Source: Oscillospiraceae bacterium (GTDB taxonomy: Bacteria; Bacillota; Clostridia; Oscillospirales; Ruminococcaceae). Taken from it: a stretch of DNA of 24,198 bases. Shown piece by piece: positions 6,928-11,589 of the stretch. Where the stretch lies: positions 1-24,198 of the forward strand of contig JAEDJF010000011.1 of NCBI GenBank assembly GCA_016296485.1, in the 5' to 3' direction. A program made the position numbers and the translations under genes. Positions within the stretch are counted from its first letter, which is position 1; every line of letters begins with the position of its first letter. The notes under the pieces were generated by a model that was not told the origin of the DNA, ran no database searches, and saw only the letters and a program-made list of their open reading frames with translations.

Positions 6928-7553
6928 CATATTCCTTTTTTATAGAGATAGAACGAGTACACCGCAGGAATAATGGCGGCTATAATTGCCGCGATAAGAA
7001 TTGCCCAGGTCCAAAGAACGAAAGCGTTTATTAAGAAAAGGAAGCCCACAGCCACGAAGAGCCAGCCCCCGAGGCGGTTCGAGCGGTTCCAGTTTTCCTC
7101 GCTCGAAAGAGCCCAGGGAGTTCTTACGCCGCAGGTAAAGTTTTGCCGCGCTTTCGGCAGATAGTTCCCGAGAGCGATAAACAAAACGCCCATTATCAGA
7201 TTTACGATGGTACCGATATTTATTCCGATGCCGAGGGCATTGGCGTAGGTCATCGCCATAACCACAATGGAGATGACAGGGATTATCCAGTAAACGAGCG
7301 TTATCAGCTTATCGCTTATATTTCTCCTTTTCGGGTCGTTCATGGTCACAACTATGCAGAAAATGTGGAGCGCGCACATAATTGCGGGAATCGCGAAAAC
7401 GGTGAACGTCTTGCTGCTCCAGCCGTCCGGCTCGTTGTTTGCGTTAAAATGCGTTGCGATGGTGTCCGGGAGCTGGTTCCAAAGAACAAGACCCGCGACT
7501 ATCGGCAAAAGAATTACTAAAGAAGTGATTATAAGGAGCTTTTTATTTTTCAT
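6927..7553 (-). CDS. sdpI: SdpI-family immunity/integral membrane protein (DUF1648 + SdpI)
   Basis: The 208-aa protein is very hydrophobic, with about six membrane segments. The N-terminal DUF1648 signature is clear (LPDTIATHFNANNEPDGW near residues 30-47, followed by SSK). The C-terminal SdpI signature is also clear (NYLPKARQNFTCGVRTPW, then SSEENWNRSNRLGGWLFV). In Bacillus subtilis, SdpI protects against the SdpC cannibalism toxin and signals to the repressor SdpR. The ATG at 7553 follows GGAGG by 9 bases and overlaps the 3' end of the ArsR-type regulator by 11 bp, so the two are translationally coupled. No sdpC-like toxin or sdpAB gene is visible, so a direct immunity role is inferred. The gene symbol indicates family only. 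Confidence 0.85.
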   Translation of the reverse strand: MKNKKLLIITSLVILLPIVAGLVLWNQLPDTIATHFNANNEPDGWSSKTFTVFAIPAIMCALHIFCIVVTMNDPKRRNISDKLITLVYWIIPVISIVVMAMTYANALGIGINIGTIVNLIMGVLFIALGNYLPKARQNFTCGVRTPWALSSEENWNRSNRLGGWLFVAVGFLFLINAFVLWTWAILIAAIIAAIIPAVYSFYLYKKGI

Positions 7554-7821
7554 CTTTATTTTCCTCCCTGAACTGGGCAAGCCAGAGCATTATTTCCTCA
7601 AAAACGGAGGTGTTGAGTTCGTAATAGACAAAATTTTTATACTTTGTCTCAAAAACAAGGTCCGCTTTCTTGAGCTGGGAAAGGTGGTAGGAGACGGTCG
7701 CCGCCGTCATGTCAAAATTGGCGGCAATCTCCCCCGCGGACTTCTTTCCGCCCTTGAGCATTGTGAGAATTTCCCGCCGGGCGGGGTCGGAAAGAGCTTT
7801 AAAGGTCTCCGCGAAGCTCAT
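7543..7821 (-). CDS. sdpR: ArsR-family repressor, SdpR-like
   Basis: The 92-aa winged-helix protein has the ArsR layout FKALSDPARREILTMLK (residues 6-22), then the recognition part GEIAANFDMTAATVSYHLSQLKKADLV, then a wing KYKNFVYYELN. No metal-binding ELCVC-type cysteine motif is present, so it is not a metal sensor of the ArsR/SmtB type. Its place directly before sdpI matches the B. subtilis sdpR-sdpI pair, in which SdpR represses its own operon and SdpI relieves it. Its ATG immediately follows the yhfC stop codon, with GGGGAGG just upstream. The operator candidates at 8633-8654 and 8703-8712 probably bind this protein. Confidence 0.88.
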   Translation of the reverse strand: MSFAETFKALSDPARREILTMLKGGKKSAGEIAANFDMTAATVSYHLSQLKKADLVFETKYKNFVYYELNTSVFEEIMLWLAQFREENKDEK

Positions 7822-8613
7822 TTAGACCTCCCCTTTCTTAACTTTAAAAACGTAGTAAGCGAGAGCCGCCACGAAAATCGCCAAAGCCGCTTCCGCAAGG
7901 TAAATTCCGGCGAAGCGGGACAAGACAACGATTACGAAGTCCGCAAGGAAGTGGAGGAATATCGCCGCGAAAAGATATCTGACCGAGGATTTTTTGACGG
8001 CGGCGAAGACCACCATCGAAAGGCAAAGGTGGAGCGCCATTGCGCAGATTCGCTCGAAAATTGCAATCGCCGCAAGAGCCGGGGTTATGGACAAAATGCC
8101 TTCGGTTATTATTTCGACTGTTTCGGCGCTTCCGCCCGCTATGACGAGAAGGACGGATTCGTCCGCGCCGGAATTTATGAGCAGCGAAATCACAAGATAG
8201 ATTGCCATATTGAGCCCGAGCACCATAGCGCATTCGATTCCGCCGTGACCGAGTCCGAAAGACACGGCGTCGCTTTTGCTGTTGTAATTTTTGAGCACGA
8301 AGCGCATAGTGACGTATCTTCCCACTTCCTCAAAAACTCCCGCCATAAGGCCGCCGTAGATGGCATACAGTATAGTATTTGAATAAAAAAGATTCGAAAA
8401 AGCGTTCTGCGAGCCGAGGACAAAAGCGTGGACCATTCCCTCGAGCACCTGGGCAAAAACGATAAAAGTGAGCGCTCCGCCGATTACCGGGACGATACTC
8501 CCTTTGGATTTTATCTTCCAAAAAATTATTGCCGCTAACGGTATTGCCAAGGCGAAAACAATTTCCGCTATCATAGAAAATATCGTCGAAAGCGGTATTG
8601 AGCCGACTGTCAT
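7822..8613 (-). CDS. YhfC-family intramembrane metalloprotease-like protein
   Basis: The 263-aa protein has about seven to eight hydrophobic segments. It carries the YhfC family (PF10086) signatures: FEEVGRY (Glu95, Glu96, Arg99), FGLGHGGIE (His123, Glu126), FERICAMALHL (Glu187, His195) and LHFLADF (His221). These resemble the Glu/His sites of CPBP/Abi-type intramembrane proteases, which often sit in bacteriocin-immunity or stress loci. It is the first gene of the operon yhfC-sdpR-sdpI, with GGAGG 7 bases before the ATG and the next ATG touching its stop codon. Proteolysis is inferred from the motifs. A role in protection from membrane-active peptides is suggested only by the neighbours. Confidence 0.82.
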   Translation of the reverse strand: MTVGSIPLSTIFSMIAEIVFALAIPLAAIIFWKIKSKGSIVPVIGGALTFIVFAQVLEGMVHAFVLGSQNAFSNLFYSNTILYAIYGGLMAGVFEEVGRYVTMRFVLKNYNSKSDAVSFGLGHGGIECAMVLGLNMAIYLVISLLINSGADESVLLVIAGGSAETVEIITEGILSITPALAAIAIFERICAMALHLCLSMVVFAAVKKSSVRYLFAAIFLHFLADFVIVVLSRFAGIYLAEAALAIFVAALAYYVFKVKKGEV

Positions 8614-8632
8614 AACAGCACCTCCGAAAACC

Positions 8633-8654
8633 TATTTAGATTTTTTTCTAAATA
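8633..8654. promoter_or_regulatory. Palindromic candidate operator (downstream copy)
   Basis: TATTTAGA (8633-8640) and TCTAAATA (8647-8654) are perfect 8-bp inverted arms around six T residues. The site covers the predicted start of transcription. The natural candidate to bind it is the ArsR-type repressor coded in the same operon. Confidence 0.6.
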
Positions 8655-8655
8655 T

Positions 8656-8684
8656 AGAATACTACGCCGCAAACCGGTTGTCAA
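8656..8684 (-). promoter_or_regulatory. Promoter of the yhfC-sdpR-sdpI operon
   Basis: Minus-strand consensus TTGACA (8679-8684), exactly 17 bases, then TATTCT (8656-8661). Transcription would start near 8649, within the downstream palindrome at 8633-8654. A repressor bound there would block initiation. Confidence 0.75.
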
Positions 8685-8695
8685 TGACTGTTTTG

Positions 8696-8713
8696 AAAAA
8701 AATCTAAATAGAT
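8696..8713. promoter_or_regulatory. Candidate operator (upstream copy)
   Basis: AAAAAATCTAAATAGAT-like sequence repeats one arm of the downstream palindrome together with its A-tract, and lies just upstream of the -35. The spacing to the first copy is about 60 bases centre to centre. It may be a second half-site for cooperative repression. Confidence 0.4.
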
Positions 8714-8720
8714 TCCGACA

Positions 8721-8758
8721 TAAAAACAGCCAGCCGGAGCATATAGCTCCGGCTGGCT
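8721..8758 (-). terminator. Rho-independent terminator after hpf
   Basis: A 13-bp stem (8728-8740 with 8746-8758; core CCAGCCGGAGC) has a 5-base ATATA loop. GTTTTTA follows on the minus strand. It is about 60 bases beyond the hpf stop codon. Confidence 0.8.
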
Positions 8759-8819
8759 TCCGGTCGGTGTTTGCGTCTGCGCTTACTGTATATAAAAGGC
8801 AGAAAGCCCGCCCAGACAA

Positions 8820-9350
8820 TTAATCCTCGGGCACCAGGAGACCGTAGTTGCCGTCGTTGCGGCGGTACACCACGTTTATCTCGTCGGTTTCGGGGTTGCG
8901 GAAAAGGAAGAAGCTGTGTCCGAGCATATTCATCTGGAGAATTGCTTCCTGGACGTCCATTTCGTTTACATGGAATTTTTTCGTTCTTACGATTCCGTAG
9001 GTTTCGTCCACTTCGGGTCTCACGTCCACGTCCTCAAAATCAGGCAAAAACTTTCCGCTCTGGAACTTGCGCTCAAGCTTGGTCTTGTTGCGTACGATCT
9101 GTTTGGAAAGGGCGTCCGCAACTGCCTCAAGAGAGTCAAGACGGTCAGCGGTTGTTTTTTCCGCTCTGAAGAACATTCCGCCGGAGGAGATTGTTACCTC
9201 AACAGTTTCCCTGCCGTTCTGGTTGCTGACGGTAACAACAGCCTTGGCATCGTCGCCAAAAAAGCGATCAAATTTGGAGAGCTTTTTTTCGCAGCGCTCC
9301 CGGAAAGAATCGCGTACCGAGGTGTTTCTTGAAATGATGCTGATGTTCAT
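8820..9350 (-). CDS. hpf: Ribosome hibernation promoting factor, long form
   Basis: The 176-aa protein is the long HPF type found in Firmicutes. The N-terminal HPF/YfiA domain (about residues 1-98: MNISIISRNTSVRDSFRERCEKKLSKFDRFF, then VEVTI, then SLEAVADALSKQIVRNKTKL) binds the 30S decoding region. A linker leads to a C-terminal dimerisation domain (about residues 118-176: IVRTKKFHVNEMDVQEAI, then LGHSFFLFRNPETDEINVVYRRNDGNYGLL). The dimer joins two 70S ribosomes into an inactive 100S particle in stationary phase or stress. A GGGGG ribosome-binding site stands 7 bases before the ATG. It is a single-gene unit. Confidence 0.96.
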   Translation of the reverse strand: MNISIISRNTSVRDSFRERCEKKLSKFDRFFGDDAKAVVTVSNQNGRETVEVTISSGGMFFRAEKTTADRLDSLEAVADALSKQIVRNKTKLERKFQSGKFLPDFEDVDVRPEVDETYGIVRTKKFHVNEMDVQEAILQMNMLGHSFFLFRNPETDEINVVYRRNDGNYGLLVPED

Positions 9351-9403
9351 AAGTTTACCCCCTTTATTTTGACAACGGAAGAATTATCATCTTCTGTACC
9401 TAC

Positions 9404-9409
9404 ATTATA
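9404..9409 (-). promoter_or_regulatory. Probable -10 element of hpf
   Basis: A consensus minus-strand TATAAT lies 54 bases before the hpf ATG. No good sigma-A -35 is found 16-18 bases upstream (the best is TGGAAT), so activation or another sigma factor is possible. Confidence 0.4.
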
Positions 9410-9604
9410 CCATCTTCCCCCGCCCAATTCCACAAGCTTATTTTACAGAATTGTAAACTTATTATTATGGAAAATGCACAAAGAACTTTCTTTCAAAAAA
9501 ATTGGCTTTCTTATGCGATTTTTTTGAGCACCGAAATTAAAGGAAAACGGAATTTACACCAGTTTTACACCAAACAGAACAAAAAAAGCGCCGTTTAAAA
9601 CAGC
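9410..9604. other. Intergenic stretch between hpf and the lipoprotein gene
   Basis: The hpf-to-lipoprotein gap is about 370 bases. It holds the hpf -10, an inverted repeat TTTACAGAATTGTAAA (9442-9457), a direct repeat TTTACACCA at 9553-9561 and 9564-9572 (11-bp period), an A-rich tract, and the terminator hairpin at 9605-9640. A 43-codon plus-strand frame (9467-9598) lacks a ribosome-binding site and is not called a gene. Confidence 0.5.
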
Positions 9605-9640
9605 AAGAGCCGACCGGGGCTTTTGCCTCGGTCGGCTCTT
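9605..9640 (-). terminator. Strong hairpin, probable terminator of the lipoprotein transcript
   Basis: A 16-bp stem (9605-9620 with 9625-9640, one G-T pair) encloses TTTT. The minus-strand tail TGCTGTTTT is only moderately T-rich, and the plus-strand tail is TACGTTT. The only gene that runs into it is the lipoprotein gene at 9722-11062. Confidence 0.6.
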
Positions 9641-9721
9641 TACGTTTCTAATTAAAAGCGGAGAATATCAGCAAATATCAATACTCTTCATTTTTAGCTA
9701 TGCCTTTTTCAGATACAGCCG

Positions 9722-11062
9722 TTAGCCCATGGCTTCCCCGGCGAAGTCCTCATAGTAACCCGTTACGTACGATATATAGGTTTCTCCGTATTCACCGCCG
9801 CCGACAGCCCACCAGACTGCGTTATATTCGGTGGGTCCGTCCTGCCAGGTGGCGGTAATAATCAGCGGAGAGGTATCATACATCATTTTCGCGTAAATCG
9901 TGCAGACGTCCCCCCGGGAGAGAGTAAGGTCGGCAATAACCGTTTCCGACTCAATCTCGCCGTCGAAGTTGAAATCTATCATCTCAACTTTGACGTTTAC
10001 GTTGTTCTCGAGCGGAATGAGCAGCATAGGAGTTTCAGAGTACAGCATCGGGTCGGAGACCACCACTTCTTCCATTTTTCCGCTGAAATAGATATTCTCC
10101 AGCTCGGTTCCGTCCGGCTCACAGATAATTGCGAACAAATTCATATAGTCCTCGCTGCCGCTGAAAATATTCGCCATCATATTCTGAGGAATCCATTCGT
10201 CCACGGTCTCATCATACCAATAGATTGCTCCGGAGGAGCCCACGGCAAAGACGAACTCCCCCGCAAAGCTCTCTTCGCTTCCGGTTCCGACCTCCACCCG
10301 CAGACAATGCTCCCTACATATGTACTCCGTTTCTCCGGTTACAACTATACTCATGCCCTGTCTGAGCCAATACTCAATGTTGGTGAAGCGGTCATTGTCC
10401 TTAAGTATTTCAATAGCCTTCTCCTCAGTAGGCGGAGCCTCCTGAGGATACAGCGCGTAATAATAAGGGAAGGACAAATCGACTTCGTCCCCGTCGGCGG
10501 TCACGGCGTACACCGTCACGTATCCGCCGTATTCGTACGACTCGGTCTTTTCATAAAACGATATTACGTTGTCTAATTTCGGAAGCTCACCTATGCTTGC
10601 AAACACAGGGTCCGCATCCCGCTCGCCGATTACCCAGTAATAGAGAATATCCGACACAGGAACGCACTCCACCGTGCCGCGGTCAGTCAAAAGGAAAATA
10701 AAAGGCGAAACGCTGTTTCCCATGCTTCCTATGAAGAGGTCCGTGTATTTTCCCTCAAGACCGGATACGGGGTACGGCTCGTCATATTTGATACCGGAAA
10801 GATCAAGATATTCGTCGGTAACTACGCCGGAAAGAATTGTGACCGTAAGGGTGTTTCCGTCAAGGATTGCCTTAACGTATTCATATTCAAATTCGAGATA
10901 TACGTCCTCCGATTCGGAGTCGGACACGTCCAGAATATTCTCAGATTCAGAATCAGACGGTCTTTCGCTGCTGCCGTTTTCATGCACAATATTGATGCAG
11001 CCGGAAAACAGCAACGCCATAATCAGCAGGACTGAAATTAAAGCATACATTTTCTTGCCCAT
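9722..11062 (-). CDS. Unrecognised lipoprotein with acidic Ser/Glu linker
   Basis: I do not recognise this 446-aa protein. Residues 1-21 form a lipoprotein signal peptide (GKKMYALISVLLIMALLFSG) with the lipid-anchoring Cys at residue 22. A low-complexity acidic linker follows, with DSESE twice (about residues 35-52). The rest looks beta-rich and secreted, with many Tyr, Val, Glu and Gly. At about residues 363-373, DFNFDGEIESE resembles a calcium-binding loop of the EF-hand or FG-GAP kind. The ATG at 11062 is chosen because GGAGGA lies 6 bases upstream; the ATG at 11080 would place that site inside the gene. It follows a 30-codon ORF on the same strand with no terminator between. It is probably anchored to the outside of the membrane; function unknown. 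Confidence 0.75.
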   Translation of the reverse strand: MGKKMYALISVLLIMALLFSGCINIVHENGSSERPSDSESENILDVSDSESEDVYLEFEYEYVKAILDGNTLTVTILSGVVTDEYLDLSGIKYDEPYPVSGLEGKYTDLFIGSMGNSVSPFIFLLTDRGTVECVPVSDILYYWVIGERDADPVFASIGELPKLDNVISFYEKTESYEYGGYVTVYAVTADGDEVDLSFPYYYALYPQEAPPTEEKAIEILKDNDRFTNIEYWLRQGMSIVVTGETEYICREHCLRVEVGTGSEESFAGEFVFAVGSSGAIYWYDETVDEWIPQNMMANIFSGSEDYMNLFAIICEPDGTELENIYFSGKMEEVVVSDPMLYSETPMLLIPLENNVNVKVEMIDFNFDGEIESETVIADLTLSRGDVCTIYAKMMYDTSPLIITATWQDGPTEYNAVWWAVGGGEYGETYISYVTGYYEDFAGEAMG

Positions 11063-11114
11063 GATGTCTCCTCCAATCATCTATCGCAGTCTTTCAAAAA
11101 GCAGCAGCCTATGC

Positions 11115-11207
11115 TCAGTCGGGGGATTTCTGTAAGAACGTACCGCAGCCGAAGGCAAAGTATGCTTGCAAGAATCCGCCGCATTTGTCACGCCATTCAA
11201 TGGGCAT
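11115..11207 (-). CDS. Candidate small protein of 30 residues with two Cys
   Basis: A 30-codon frame starts at the ATG at 11207, with AAAGGGG 7 bases upstream, and ends in TGA at 11115-11117. The product begins MPIEWRDKCGGF, continues with the aromatic/hydrophobic stretch LQAYFAFGCGTF, and ends LQKSPD. It has two cysteines (residues 9 and 21) and two Gly-rich turns. It lies upstream of the lipoprotein gene and is probably on the same transcript (53 bases from its stop codon to the lipoprotein ATG). Its coding status rests only on the ribosome-binding site and position. It could instead be a leader peptide or part of a repeat element. Confidence 0.4.
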   Translation of the reverse strand: MPIEWRDKCGGFLQAYFAFGCGTFLQKSPD

Positions 11208-11296
11208 AGTTACCCCTTTCCAACTATAATTATAATAATTTCCGAAATTCACACATCACCCAAACAGGTGATTTTTTATGCTTTTTTTGCTCTGTT
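11208..11296. other. Intergenic stretch between the small ORF and the candidate RNA
   Basis: AT-rich DNA carries the -10 for the small ORF transcript. It also carries a weak plus-strand hairpin ATCACC-CAAACA-GGTGAT followed by T residues (11255-11277). The gene-free stretch as a whole (11208-11589) holds these, the candidate RNA and the glgP promoter; nothing else is seen. Confidence 0.4.
11229..11234 (-). promoter_or_regulatory. Probable -10 of the small ORF-lipoprotein transcript
   Basis: Minus-strand TATAAT lies 22 bases before the small ORF's ATG, in a very AT-rich stretch. The -35 is poor (TGATGT or GATGTG at normal spacing), so the promoter may need an activator. Confidence 0.4.
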
Positions 11297-11504
11297 TTGA
11301 CTTTTTCCGCCGGTAAGGCTGTATCAAGCGGAAAAAGGGTGCTTGCCGAGGCTCGCATATGCGGAAGAAAAAATTAAAGCTATCCGGTTTTTCGGACTGT
11401 TAAAAGCGACATGGCATATTGACCTCTCCCCGGTCTCAGTAGTATATTAAAGAGCACGGACTGTGAAAAGTCTTTCTCTTGATAAAAGAGAAAGACTTTT
11501 TTGT
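11297..11504 (+). ncRNA. Candidate structured non-coding RNA (about 170-200 nt) upstream of glgP
   Basis: A region without a convincing ORF has a possible promoter, TTGACT (11297-11302), 17 bases, TGTATC (11320-11325), and ends in a very strong terminator. The predicted RNA (from about 11332) can fold as an imperfect rod: GTGCTT (11339-11344) pairs with GAGCAC (11452-11457), ATATGC (11357-11362) with GCATAT (11414-11419), and the tip is TCCG-GTTTTT-CGGA (11383-11396). Size and rod shape recall 6S RNA, but no diagnostic 6S, SRP, RNase P or tmRNA sequence was recognised. It could also be a leader of glgP, although glgP has its own promoter after the terminator. Confidence 0.4.
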
Positions 11505-11510
11505 TTTTTC
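11466..11510 (+). terminator. Very strong Rho-independent terminator before glgP
   Basis: A perfect 15-bp stem (11466-11480 with 11486-11500) has a 5-base loop. T residues at 11497-11502, then G and a second T run, follow it. No protein gene upstream on this strand uses it, so it implies a separate transcript, the candidate RNA. Confidence 0.85.
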
Positions 11511-11529
11511 GGTCGATTTAATCTTCCTG

Positions 11530-11558
11530 TTGCGGAGAATAATTTTTTATAATATAAT
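11530..11558 (+). promoter_or_regulatory. Probable promoter of glgP
   Basis: TTGCGG (11530-11535), 17 bases, then consensus TATAAT (11553-11558). It lies just after the strong terminator, so glgP is transcribed independently of the upstream RNA. Confidence 0.55.
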
Positions 11559-11589
11559 TGTATTAGATTCATTTAAGGAGGCGTCTGCT

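Noticed and set aside
9467..9598. 43-codon plus-strand ORF (begins MENAQRTFFQKNW)
   Set aside because: No ribosome-binding site lies before the ATG and no clear promoter. The frame is low-complexity and probably chance in AT-rich intergenic DNA.
11113..11211. 32-codon plus-strand ORF antisense to the small two-Cys ORF
   Set aside because: It has no ribosome-binding site and an Arg-rich chance-like product. The minus-strand frame is better supported.
11255..11278. Terminator-like hairpin ATCACC/GGTGAT with a T run on the plus strand
   Set aside because: It is only 6 bp and no plus-strand gene lies upstream; kept as a note, not called.
11479..11589. 37-residue N-terminal extension of glycogen phosphorylase
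   Set aside because: The extension runs through the terminator stem and the -35/-10 of the glgP promoter. The ATG at 11590 has AAGGAGG.
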